A DNA stretch of 64,000 nucleotides from Chthonomonas sp. UBA2362 (lineage in GTDB: Bacteria > Armatimonadota > Fimbriimonadia > Fimbriimonadales > Fimbriimonadaceae), in the NCBI GenBank assembly GCA_002344135.1, contig DDTO01000004.1, positions 423,591 through 487,590 of the forward strand. The letters are read 5' to 3'. The notes below the pieces were generated by a model. It saw only the letters and a program-made list of their open reading frames with translations. It ran no database searches and was not told where the DNA came from. Of the stretch, positions 8,373-15,943 are shown piece after piece; position 1 is the stretch's first letter, and each line of letters opens with the position of its first letter. The position numbers and the translations under genes were made by a program.

Positions 8373-8804
8373 GTGCCGCGCAAAACCTGGGAAGAAAAGT
8401 ACGCCGCAAGAACCGAACCTGAGATCGTCGTATTGCCAAAGCCCTTCGGTGGCGGCAAAGCGGGGGACCGGATGGTGATCTCCAGCCCAGCCGCTGTGGA
8501 AGCGGAACTTCGCCGAATCCCGCCGGGAACGGTTATCGATCTGTCAGAGTTCCGGCGTCGGTTGGCAAGGTCGCACCAGGCCGACCTGTGTTGCCCCACC
8601 TCGACCTCGATCTTCCTGCGCATCGTGGCAGAAGTCGTGCTGGAGAAGATGTCCGAGGGCGCCGACGACGACACGGTCGCACCGTTCTGGCGAGCGGTGA
8701 ACCCGGAAAGCCCGTTGGCAGGACGGCTCTCTTGTGGGCTGAATGGGTCGCGACGAAGCGAGTCGCGGAACGGGAAGCGTAGCCCATCCCAGGATCGTCT
8801 CTAG
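8373..8804 (+). CDS. MGMT-like (alkyltransferase-fold) small protein with an apparent 3' frameshift
   Basis: The first ~120 residues resemble a conserved MGMT-family protein: KTWEEKYAARTEPEIVVLPK, then PPGTVIDLSEFRRRLARSHQ and CCPTSTSIFLRIVAEV, ending APFWRAVNPESPLAGRLSCG. It would be a DNA-repair/ATL-type winged-helix protein; no PCHR active site is visible, so alkyltransferase activity is not expected. The GTG at 8373 is used because family similarity begins there; a TAGAAT box lies 10 nt upstream. After LSCG the frame gives an odd Arg/Ser-rich tail. One extra G in the GGG run at 8736-8738 would give AEWVATKRVAEREA and a stop at 8782, a far more typical ending. Either a sequencing or assembly error or a real recent frameshift. 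Confidence 0.6.
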   Translation: MPRKTWEEKYAARTEPEIVVLPKPFGGGKAGDRMVISSPAAVEAELRRIPPGTVIDLSEFRRRLARSHQADLCCPTSTSIFLRIVAEVVLEKMSEGADDDTVAPFWRAVNPESPLAGRLSCGLNGSRRSESRNGKRSPSQDRL

Positions 8805-8807
8805 GGC

Positions 8808-9455
8808 ATGAAACTGCTCACCGAGTTCGTCGGCTCGTTTCTCTTCATGCTGGTGATCGCCATGGCTGTGGTGTTGATCGGCCCGTTCGCGCCGTTGGCG
8901 ATCGGCGCCGCTCTAATGACGATGGTCTACATGGGAAGGCACATCTCCGGGGCGCATTACAATCCGGCGGTCTCGCTGGCGGTCCTCCTCCGGGGAAAGA
9001 TAACGCTCCAGGATTTCGTCGGCTACGTCGTGGCCCAGCTCCTCGGTTCGTTCGCTGCGTTTTACCTGGGCTATTGGCTGACCGGCAGCACGCCGGGCCT
9101 ATCGGTTCCCGACGAGATGATCGTCAAGGCTTTCGTCATCGAGCTTGTCTTTACCTTCATGCTCGCACTCACGGTCCTCAACGTCGCAACCTCGAGCAAG
9201 ACGGCCGGCAATTCGTACTACGGACTGGCGATCGGGTTTGTGATCGTCGTCGCGGCCTTTGTGGGGGGACCCATCTCGGGCGGAGCTTACAATCCGGCAG
9301 TTGGAGCAGGTGCGACGGCCGTGAAGGCGATCGTGGACGCAGGCGATTGGTCCGGAGTCTGGCTCTATCTGGCAGGCCCATTCCTCGGTGGAATCCTCGC
9401 CGCGGTCGTGTTCCGTCTGCAGGGCGGGCAGGTGGAAGAGGCGCCGACGGCGTAG
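8808..9455 (+). CDS. Aquaporin / MIP-family channel with altered second NPA box
   Basis: Six-TM, two-half-helix channel of the major intrinsic protein family, 215 residues, passing water or small neutral solutes across the cytoplasmic membrane. The first half-helix is GAHYNPAVSLAV (Asn52-Pro53-Ala54), the second GGAYNPAVGAGA (Asn162-Pro163-Ala164). In most aquaporins the second box is followed by the ar/R filter arginine (NPAR); here it is Val165. Loss of this Arg usually widens the pore, so substrate cannot be guessed from classical rules. It starts 4 nt after the MGMT-like frame ends at 8804, or 26 nt after the corrected stop. ispG follows 9 nt downstream but has its own -10-like element. 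Confidence 0.93.
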   Translation: MKLLTEFVGSFLFMLVIAMAVVLIGPFAPLAIGAALMTMVYMGRHISGAHYNPAVSLAVLLRGKITLQDFVGYVVAQLLGSFAAFYLGYWLTGSTPGLSVPDEMIVKAFVIELVFTFMLALTVLNVATSSKTAGNSYYGLAIGFVIVVAAFVGGPISGGAYNPAVGAGATAVKAIVDAGDWSGVWLYLAGPFLGGILAAVVFRLQGGQVEEAPTA

Positions 9456-9458
9456 AAT
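9453..9458 (+). promoter_or_regulatory. TANNNT -10 element (TAGAAT) 6 nt before ispG
   Basis: GGCGTAGAAT, CACTTC, then the GTG start at 9465. Spacing fits a leaderless mRNA; no Shine-Dalgarno sequence is present. The element overlaps the aquaporin stop codon. Confidence 0.5.
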
Positions 9459-9464
9459 CACTTC

Positions 9465-10766
9465 GTGAACCTCGAAACGACCTACCCTCGGCGCCGCACG
9501 CGTACCGTGCGGGTCGGCTCGGTCACGATGGGCGGCGATCATCCGGTCGTCGTCCAGTCGATGATCACTGAGGAAACCCGGAACATAGAGGCGTGCGTCG
9601 AGCAGATCATCGCTCTCCACCGTGCCGGATGCGAGATCGTCCGCGTGACGACACCTACACTCGGCGAAGCGGAGTGCGTGGGAGAGATCCGGGCGAAAGT
9701 GAGCGAGCGCTACCGCGAAGTGCCCCTGACCGCCGACGTCCACCACCAGGGCTCTGTCATCGCCATCGAGGCCGCCAAGCACGTCGACGAAGTCCGGCTC
9801 AATCCGGGGCTCTTCGTGTTCAAGCGCCACGGCAGTCGCGCCAAGAGCGTCGGCGGCGAAGAACTCGACCTGCGCGGGCGTGAAGAGGCCGACGAGGTCG
9901 AGCGACTGCGGGCCGAACTCGCATACGACCCGGGCGAATGGCAGGAAGAACTCACCGCCATCGAAGACAGCCTCGTCCCGGTCATCGAAGCCTGCAAGGC
10001 GCGCGACATCGCGATGCGCATCGGCGTCAACCACGGCTCCCTCGCCGAGCGCCTGCTCGTCACCTACGGCGATACGCCCGAGGGCATGGTCGAGAGCGCC
10101 CTCGAATACCTCCGCATCTGCCGCAAGCACGGGTACGAGAACCTCAACATCAGCGCGAAGGCCAGCCGTGTGCCCGTCATGGTCGCCGCCAATCGTCTCC
10201 TCGTGAAGCGAATGGACGAGGAAGGCATGGACTACCCGATCCACCTCGGGGTCACCGAGGCCGGCGACGGCGAGTATGCGCGCATCAAGTCCACCGCCGG
10301 CATCGCGACCCTGCTCCTCGAGGGCATCGGCGACACCATCCGCGTCTCCCTCGCCGAGGATCCGGTGAACGAGGTCCCCGTCTGCTACGACATCCTCCAA
10401 TCGCTCGGCCTGCGCAAGACGAAGGTCGAGTACATCGCCTGCCCCTCCTGCGGACGGACCAAGTTCAATCTGCCGACGGTCCTCCATCAAGTCCGCGAAG
10501 CCACCAAGCACCTCGTCGGCCTAGACATCGCGGTCATGGGCTGCATCGTCAACGGCCCCGGTGAGATGGCGGACGCGGACTACGGCTACGTCGGCGCTGC
10601 CGGCGGCAAGATCACCCTCTACCGCAAACGCGAACCCGTCCGGCACGGAATTCCGCAAGAGCAGGGCGTCGACGCACTGATCGAGCTGCTGAAAGCCGAT
10701 GGGCTCTGGGTCGAGCCGGGCGATGCCCCCGCTCCCGACCGCATCGCCTTGCAGTTGGCAGACTGA
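9465..10766 (+). CDS. ispG: 4-hydroxy-3-methylbut-2-en-1-yl diphosphate synthase
   Basis: Penultimate step of the MEP isoprenoid pathway: reductive conversion of MEcPP to HMBPP by a [4Fe-4S] enzyme (GcpE). The protein has 433 residues. N-terminal TIM barrel: VRVGSVTMGGDHPVVVQSM, TTPTLGEAECVGEI and DVHHQGSVIAIEA. The C-terminal reductase-like domain holds the cluster ligands Cys326 and Cys329 (CPSCGRT) and Cys360, plus the NGPGE glutamate. It starts with GTG at 9465, 6 nt after a TAGAAT box. The last nine codons before the stop (encoding DRIALQLAD) are repeated, with only synonymous changes, at 12586-12612. Confidence 0.97.
   Translation: MNLETTYPRRRTRTVRVGSVTMGGDHPVVVQSMITEETRNIEACVEQIIALHRAGCEIVRVTTPTLGEAECVGEIRAKVSERYREVPLTADVHHQGSVIAIEAAKHVDEVRLNPGLFVFKRHGSRAKSVGGEELDLRGREEADEVERLRAELAYDPGEWQEELTAIEDSLVPVIEACKARDIAMRIGVNHGSLAERLLVTYGDTPEGMVESALEYLRICRKHGYENLNISAKASRVPVMVAANRLLVKRMDEEGMDYPIHLGVTEAGDGEYARIKSTAGIATLLLEGIGDTIRVSLAEDPVNEVPVCYDILQSLGLRKTKVEYIACPSCGRTKFNLPTVLHQVREATKHLVGLDIAVMGCIVNGPGEMADADYGYVGAAGGKITLYRKREPVRHGIPQEQGVDALIELLKADGLWVEPGDAPAPDRIALQLAD
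10737..10763. repeat. ispG 3'-terminal 27 bp, proximal copy of a near-direct repeat
   Basis: Encodes DRIALQLAD, the last residues of IspG. It matches 12586-12612 at 22 of 27 positions, and all five differences are synonymous in this frame. Confidence 0.7.
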
Positions 10767-10870
10767 AGTTGCCTTCGAGTAAGTCTGGGTCTGCCGTGCC
10801 AAAATGCAGCGACTTTGAGGCGAAGCAACTCTTGAACCGCTAATGCACCGCCGGGCTGTGGCCCCGCGAA

Positions 10871-11980
10871 CTAGCGAACCACGATCCCGTACCGAGAAAA
10901 GTTGACTGGAAGGCCTTCGATACGAATCTTGAAAGTTGGCTCCAACTTGAGCCGAACATTCAGGTTGGTCGGGTCGATGCTCTCACGCTCCAACCGCTCC
11001 CGGAAGCTGCTGAAAGGGACGGTCAGCTTCGACGCTAGAACACTCTCTCCCGAGAGCGCGCCCGAAAGTGCGTCCCTAGCCTCTGACCTCGGAAACAAGC
11101 GATCGACAAGCGACCGAAGCGGTTCGCGAGCAAACGCGCCCCTTAGCGTTTCATCCGATTCGTCAAGCCGCCGCCGAACCGGGCTGGCAGCTAAGACGAG
11201 CCGAAGTGCCTCATCGAGCTGTTCGGCGGTAAAGGAACCCGAGAGGAATACCTCCGCGTCCGCAAACCGCTTGTCGTATATGAACTTGACACCAAGCGTT
11301 CGGGTAACGGTTTCGATCAAATCCTTCACTCTCCAGATTCGGCCTGGCTCCACGACAAAAGCGTCCTTGATCTGCTTTCGCGGCGTCGCTCGCATCACGG
11401 GATCGGCCGTAGGCTTAGGCCTCGTGGCAGCAGCCCTTTGAGGAGGGGCGGAAACGGTTTGTACGACCGTAGCGGTACGCGGCAGGCTCGTCGTGGGGTC
11501 GATGTATTCTGCAGTTAACGTGAATCCCAAACTGATTCCGACCGCCTCGGGCTCCCCAAGCATGACCGCTAGGTTCTGCCGATCCAGGCTGAGAGAAGCC
11601 AGAAGCGGAGCGACGGCGGCGATATCCAGGTCCGAAAGATGGGCTTCACCCTTAGACAATGATAAGACCTGCTCGCTCGTCAAGCCTTCGCAAAACTGGA
11701 CGAATCGATTCGCGAGGAGTCCTCTATCGGAGCCATCCGGTGCACTGCGATGGACTACTAGCCCCGAGTCCATCTCCGTTAGTGTGCACCATGTCGCACC
11801 GGCAACGAGGGAGAGCGCGCTAGAAGCAGACCAGGTCGCAGGGGCAACTAGAGGCTCGACGCTGCGCACGACGTCGACCACCACGTTACCTTCCATGCGG
11901 GACGCAACGTCTCGAAGGGCAGCCTCCCAAGTGGGCGCCGACGTCTGTGCCCAGAGAAGAATAGACACTACAGCAATCAT
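10871..11980 (-). CDS. Exported protein of unknown function (secretin-N-like C-terminal half)
   Basis: Not recognised. 369 residues with an N-terminal hydrophobic export signal (MIAVVSILLWAQTSA). Two regions: residues to about 185 with ENVVVDVVRSVEPL-like strands and LSDLDIAAVAPLLASLSLD; then, after a Pro/Ala-rich linker, a segment (WRVKDLIETVTRTLGVKFIY, AEVFLSGSFTAEQLDEALRL) that resembles the short beta-alpha-beta units of STN/secretin N-domains. That likeness is weak. It starts at an ATG with a good GGGAGGA Shine-Dalgarno sequence. It lies 35 nt downstream of the 144-residue exported protein in the poly-G-promoted operon and converges on ispG. Confidence 0.7.
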   Translation of the reverse strand: MIAVVSILLWAQTSAPTWEAALRDVASRMEGNVVVDVVRSVEPLVAPATWSASSALSLVAGATWCTLTEMDSGLVVHRSAPDGSDRGLLANRFVQFCEGLTSEQVLSLSKGEAHLSDLDIAAVAPLLASLSLDRQNLAVMLGEPEAVGISLGFTLTAEYIDPTTSLPRTATVVQTVSAPPQRAAATRPKPTADPVMRATPRKQIKDAFVVEPGRIWRVKDLIETVTRTLGVKFIYDKRFADAEVFLSGSFTAEQLDEALRLVLAASPVRRRLDESDETLRGAFAREPLRSLVDRLFPRSEARDALSGALSGESVLASKLTVPFSSFRERLERESIDPTNLNVRLKLEPTFKIRIEGLPVNFSRYGIVVR

Positions 11981-12015
11981 TGATCAAGTCCTCCCGGGGA
12001 AGATCTATAGGTGGA

Positions 12016-12450
12016 CTAAGGGGGACACGGGATGAAGTCCCCCACCCACGAGTAGTTCGATGAGCCAATCAGGAATGATTGCGGGTCGGGACAGCTATCC
12101 GTTCCGTAAATGCACGGCATCGGAAAGTAACCGACGTTCAAGAAGCTAATGCTGCCGGCAACCAGACAATAGCCCAAGGGGATCGTAAACTGATGCTGCG
12201 TCGTTCCGCTTGTCGTGACCACTATGCTGCACCAACCCTCGATCGTGCATTCGCCACCATACTCCAAAGTTGTGACCAGCGGCACGGTGACCGTGTAGGT
12301 CGAAGGATCGTTCGTCGTGCACCGGCACGCCATGCTCTGCAAGGTAAAGGTGAAGCCATCGGGTCCGAGGCTATAGCCATCACTGGCGGCAGCCTCCAAT
12401 CCCGCCATGAGGATAGCGCCCAAGATGGCAAGACGTCTCGTACTTCTCAT
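12016..12450 (-). CDS. Small exported Cys-rich protein of unknown function
   Basis: 144 residues with an N-terminal signal peptide (MRSTRRLAILGAILMAGLEA, likely cleaved after AAAS). The mature part is rich in Thr, Ser, Tyr and Cys: Cys pairs occur in ACRCTT, GECTIEGWCS and near the C-terminus (MPCIYGTDSCPDPQ, FIPCPP), suggesting a disulfide-stabilised beta-rich secreted domain. No family recognised. First gene of a two-gene operon. The start ATG lies only 6 nt after a TAAGGT -10 element in a promoter with a G9 spacer tract, so the message is probably leaderless and possibly phase-variable. Confidence 0.72.
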   Translation of the reverse strand: MRSTRRLAILGAILMAGLEAAASDGYSLGPDGFTFTLQSMACRCTTNDPSTYTVTVPLVTTLEYGGECTIEGWCSIVVTTSGTTQHQFTIPLGYCLVAGSISFLNVGYFPMPCIYGTDSCPDPQSFLIGSSNYSWVGDFIPCPP

Positions 12451-12456
12451 GGGGCC

Positions 12457-12483
12457 ACCTTACCCCCCCCCGGCGCATGTCAA
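12457..12483 (-). promoter_or_regulatory. Promoter with G9 tract in the -35/-10 spacer
   Basis: Read on the minus strand: TTGACA (12478-12483), a 15-nt spacer of TGCGCC plus nine G (12463-12471), TAAGGT (12457-12462), then 6 nt and the ATG at 12450. The same layout recurs at 62241-62267. Homopolymeric G in a core-promoter spacer is the hallmark of slipped-strand phase variation. Confidence 0.6.
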
Positions 12484-12585
12484 GGACTCTGCAAGAATAT
12501 GTGCTGCGATACCATTTCATACGGACCTGACGCGATGAGCGCGAGCCACCCGTCTGGGCATCCGCCGGCTGATGTCGATGTCTCA

Positions 12586-12612
12586 GACCGCATCGCTCTA
12601 CAATTGGCCGAC
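12586..12612. repeat. Displaced near-copy of the ispG 3' end
   Basis: In frame it reads DRIALQLAD, as at the end of IspG. Five differences from 10737-10763 are all synonymous. It lies 7 nt from the 3' end of the minus-strand gene at 12620 and has no start codon of its own that I would trust. Confidence 0.65.
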
Positions 12613-12619
12613 CGACTCC

Positions 12620-13654
12620 TCAGCGAAGACGGGTCGACTTTCCGAGCGGATTGTCCAGTCGGATGATCGGGGTCGTTAGGCCCACCCCTCGCGATCCTGG
12701 ACCCTCGTGATAGAAATCCTTGATGCGAAAGACGATGGATGGAACGTAATCAATTCCCTCGATCCGAGCTCCATCGGCGAATGATGTGGCGTCCGCACGA
12801 GAGCCAAGCCGAAGGAGGTCCCCATCGATGATCAGGGATCGGGCCATGGATTTCATACGGTCGGAAAGATCGCTAAGCGACTTAGGCTTCTCGCTCAAGT
12901 GAATGTCGCTATACTCCGCGAGCAAATACGGCATAGCGAGGTTCGCCGCCCTCTCGTATTCCGCTGTCGCTTCAGCGACCCGCTCGCTCAGAATCTTGGT
13001 AAAGGTTTGGATACCTTCCAGCCGATCTTCCTGAGAGCCGGATGAATCAGCGAATGTGAAAGTGAGGCTCGCACGCCGGCTAGTCTCCGGCTGTTCGGGG
13101 CCGATGCCTATGGGGTACTTGTCCCCTGGTACTGGCGTCGGGTCAACGAGCATCCCCAGCGTGTCGTCGAAAGAGCGTTTACTTTTCGGGCCGATATCCA
13201 CCGTCGCGCTTCGATCTCCGCGCTTGAACTCTAACAAGAGCTGAGGTTCGAAGGTGAATGGGGCGCTCTTCGATCGTAGCAGCATCGATGTTCGATCGCC
13301 CGCCTGTCGAGCGATCTCCCGCCGTATCAATTCTTGATGTTCGGGAGGAAGATCATTCAGGTTTTTCGGAATCCGCGCCTCCTGACTCGAAGAAGCCAAG
13401 AACTGAATCAGCTTTGCGCGCCCCAAGGCTTGATCGATCGACAGGATGTCTCGTTGCGAAACGTACGTGACTTCGCCCTCGATGATTACCGTCAGCTTCT
13501 CTTGCTTCGCCAACTCGCGAAGGGACTCCTCGGTCTCGCAGGACAAAATCCGTGCCTCAAGTTTCGGTTCCGGACGGTCGAACGCGAAGACCACTTGATC
13601 GAGCCGAGTTGTCAACGCCAAGACGGAGAATGCGACAGGGAGGAAGTTGATCAT
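12620..13654 (-). CDS. Exported protein of unknown function
   Basis: Not recognised. 344 residues from the ATG at 13654, which precedes a short hydrophobic export segment (INFLPVAFSVLALTT). Longer readings start inside the neighbouring intergenic DNA and add a Cys/Arg-rich, unlikely N-terminus. A segment ILSCETEESLRELAKQEKLT followed by VIIEGEVTYVSQRDI looks like a small beta-alpha-beta domain; later regions are charged and helical (QTFTKILSERVAEATAEYER). General style (exported, ~340 residues, P/S/T-poor, no family) matches the proteins at 10871 and 60740, which could be distant relatives. Confidence 0.65.
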   Translation of the reverse strand: MINFLPVAFSVLALTTRLDQVVFAFDRPEPKLEARILSCETEESLRELAKQEKLTVIIEGEVTYVSQRDILSIDQALGRAKLIQFLASSSQEARIPKNLNDLPPEHQELIRREIARQAGDRTSMLLRSKSAPFTFEPQLLLEFKRGDRSATVDIGPKSKRSFDDTLGMLVDPTPVPGDKYPIGIGPEQPETSRRASLTFTFADSSGSQEDRLEGIQTFTKILSERVAEATAEYERAANLAMPYLLAEYSDIHLSEKPKSLSDLSDRMKSMARSLIIDGDLLRLGSRADATSFADGARIEGIDYVPSIVFRIKDFYHEGPGSRGVGLTTPIIRLDNPLGKSTRLR

Positions 13655-13790
13655 GGGATGGGCTACCAAAGGAAGTATGGCGCACCAGCAAGGGTCCGCC
13701 ACACTTTGTCGTTCAAATGAGCGTCCCGAAACTCTTCTTCGTTGACGCGGTGGGAACGATGAGCATGTAAGCCACCGGGCCGAGCGCTGT

Positions 13791-14984
13791 TCAGCGTCGC
13801 TCCTCACTCAGCACTGGCATCTCCAACTGACGCACCGACAGGAACTCGCACCCCGTGTCAGTAACGACAGCCATCTCCTCGATCCCTAGGTAGCCCCGCC
13901 CAGGAACGTCGACGCCGAGTTCGAGGGTGTAGACCTCGCCGGGCACGATTTCACCTTCGGGAGTGTTGCCGTAGCGTTCCCATCTCGGGCCGAGCAGGGT
14001 GCCGCCATCGTGAGCGACCCGGCCGACTTGGTGCCCGAAGGCGTGAAGGAACTCCGGATAGCCGCGCTCGACCAGGGCGGTGCGGGCGGCTTCGTCCACC
14101 CGCCAGCCGGCAATACCCGGCCGGAGCGCCTCGGCGCCGGCAGAGATCGCGGCGTTCACGGCGGTCAGCCCGTCGAGGGCATCGGCGGGTGGCTCGGAGC
14201 CGACGAACCAGCAGCGCTGGATGTCGCTCGAATAGCCTTCCAAGGTGACACCGAGGTCGATGTGGAAGATGTGCCCCTCCTCCAGGCGAATGCCAGTCGA
14301 GGGGATGCCGTGGCCGATCATGCTGTGTGGCCCGCTGTTCACGATCGGATCACCGGATTCGTCCCAGGCGAAATCCAGGCCGCGCTCGCGCATTCGGCGC
14401 TGTATTTGGTCGTAGACCTCGCGCTCGCTCACTCCGACCCGGGCAAAGGTCGGCACCTCGGCGAAGATGAGGTCGCCTGCGGCGATGGCCGCGCGAATGC
14501 GGACCAGTTCGGTGGGTGTCTTCACCCCGCGCAGACGCCTTACGAGGCCCTCGGCACTCTCCAGCGAATCTTCGAAGCGCGTGCCAACGAGGTGCCGCAG
14601 CAGGACGAGGTACATGCCATGGGTGAGACCATCCGCCTTGACGTCGCTCTCCGAGAAGTTCACCGCGATGCGTGGATTGGGGCCGCACGAGCGTTCGAGG
14701 ACCTCCAGGAACGGCTCTCGGATGCTCTGAACATAGGGCACGACCTCGTCCCAATCGCCCGATGCGCGCAGGGGATCGGCATCGTAGTTGCCGACAATCG
14801 CCACCCGACGGCCGCTTCGGTCCACCACGAGCGCGCTTTGCCAAGTCAGCCCTCCGTCCAGGATCAGGGGCAGCACGGGATCGGAGCCGCCCGCGGTTTC
14901 ACGGATGAAGGTCAGCCAAACATCGATGCCGGCCGCTCGAACGAGTTCCCCGGCTTGCAGAAGCTTTTCGCTGGTGAGAGACAT
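13791..14984 (-). CDS. M24-family metallopeptidase (Xaa-Pro peptidase-like)
   Basis: Pita-bread-fold metallopeptidase, 397 residues, cytoplasmic. An N-terminal creatinase-like domain (to about residue 165) precedes the catalytic domain beginning LRGVKTPTELVRIRAAIAAG. The dinuclear metal ligands are in place: Asp in HIDLGVTLEGYSSDIQR (both Asp), His in FGHQVGR, Glu in YTLELGV and Glu in YLGIEEMAVV. It probably cleaves Xaa-Pro dipeptides or another substrate of the aminopeptidase P/creatinase group; the exact substrate is not evident. The ATG at 14982-14984 (MSLTSEKLLQAGELVRAAG) is preferred over an upstream in-frame start lying in the palindromic intergenic region. Confidence 0.88.
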   Translation of the reverse strand: MSLTSEKLLQAGELVRAAGIDVWLTFIRETAGGSDPVLPLILDGGLTWQSALVVDRSGRRVAIVGNYDADPLRASGDWDEVVPYVQSIREPFLEVLERSCGPNPRIAVNFSESDVKADGLTHGMYLVLLRHLVGTRFEDSLESAEGLVRRLRGVKTPTELVRIRAAIAAGDLIFAEVPTFARVGVSEREVYDQIQRRMRERGLDFAWDESGDPIVNSGPHSMIGHGIPSTGIRLEEGHIFHIDLGVTLEGYSSDIQRCWFVGSEPPADALDGLTAVNAAISAGAEALRPGIAGWRVDEAARTALVERGYPEFLHAFGHQVGRVAHDGGTLLGPRWERYGNTPEGEIVPGEVYTLELGVDVPGRGYLGIEEMAVVTDTGCEFLSVRQLEMPVLSEERR

Positions 14985-15067
14985 TTCGAAGAGGTTAGCC
15001 CAGTTGCCTGAAGGACGGCGGACCTCTCCGCGGTTCGCGGACCTCTCCCCGGTCGCTACGCTCACCG

Positions 15068-15094
15068 ACCCTCTCCACCGCAGCTGGAGAGGGT
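15068..15094. repeat. Intergenic palindrome
   Basis: ACCCTCTCCA / TGGAGAGGGT, a perfect 10-bp stem with a 7-nt loop, in the divergent region between the M24 peptidase and the GNAT gene. The surrounding stretch 15009-15120 is full of short C/T-G/A palindromes of the same style as those at 2977 and 63840. Confidence 0.55.
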
Positions 15095-15172
15095 GCGGGT
15101 CTCGACCGCTCAGCGGCCTTCCTTTGCGGCGAGGAAGGGTGAAACCTAGGTGCCATCGGGTATGAGAGCGCG

Positions 15173-15943
15173 ATGGAGGCGCGGCCGATCAGGCTCGACG
15201 AGGCAGAGACCTTTCTACGTCTGCTGTGCGACGTTTTCGATCTCGATTACGGCCGAGCGCATGGCGTGTTCATGACCGAGCCGTTCTTCGATCTCGAACG
15301 GAAGTGGGCGCTCTTCGATGGCGGCCAGATGCGCTCGGTCCTCACGCTGACGCCTCTTGAGTTCGGATGGGGGACGGCGGTCGGTATCTCGGGTGTCGCC
15401 ACGCATCCTCGGTTCCGGGGCCTCGGCTTGGCCGGTCGCCTGCTTAACGCCTCGCTCGCCGCCGCTGCAACCCACGGCGTGGAGGCGGCCTATCTCTTCG
15501 CCGACGATCCCCGCCTCTACGTGCGGCACGGCTTCGTCGAGGTCGATCGGAAGGTGCGGGGGCTGATCGAGGTGGACAAAGACACCCCGCCAGGGCCCCC
15601 GATGGAGTTCGAGCACGTGCAGGCACTCTACACCGCCTGGGCCAGCGAGCATCCGGACCGGCTTCGCCGCAGCGAGAGGCATTGGCAGCTTTGGAAGTGG
15701 CACATGCGCTCGTGCGAGAGCGCAGGGGAGGGGTACGTTTGCCATGAGGCGGGCCTCGTCAGAGAAGCCGTAGGCCTCGGCCACCTTTCTGCCTGGCCGG
15801 TCGTGTCTGAAGCCCAGTGGATGGGGCTGAGCACTTTGACCGACGCGCTGGCGGTGCCTTTACGGAGCCGGGTGGCGGAGTCCTTCCTGCTCGCCTGGGG
15901 AACCCAGCGGGTTCCCCAGATGTTCCTCACCGATCAGTTCTGA
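15173..15943 (+). CDS. GNAT-family acetyltransferase (Eis-like layout)
   Basis: A 256-residue acyl-CoA N-acyltransferase. The acetyl-CoA-binding motif A is clear: GISGVATHPRFRGLGLAGRL with the R-x-x-G-x-G/A loop. AYLFADDPRLYVRHGFVEVD is the motif B region where Tyr often acts as general acid. A second half of about 120 residues resembles the extended C-terminal part of Eis/YokD-type enzymes. Substrate unknown. Its 3' end overlaps the convergent gene at 15934 by 10 nt. Confidence 0.85.
   Translation: MEARPIRLDEAETFLRLLCDVFDLDYGRAHGVFMTEPFFDLERKWALFDGGQMRSVLTLTPLEFGWGTAVGISGVATHPRFRGLGLAGRLLNASLAAAATHGVEAAYLFADDPRLYVRHGFVEVDRKVRGLIEVDKDTPPGPPMEFEHVQALYTAWASEHPDRLRRSERHWQLWKWHMRSCESAGEGYVCHEAGLVREAVGLGHLSAWPVVSEAQWMGLSTLTDALAVPLRSRVAESFLLAWGTQRVPQMFLTDQF

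Noticed and set aside
12079..12666. Plus-strand open frame ending in DRIALQLADRLLSEDG as a real gene
   Set aside because: Most of it is antisense to the small exported protein and its promoter; only the 27-bp ispG-like stretch is meaningful.
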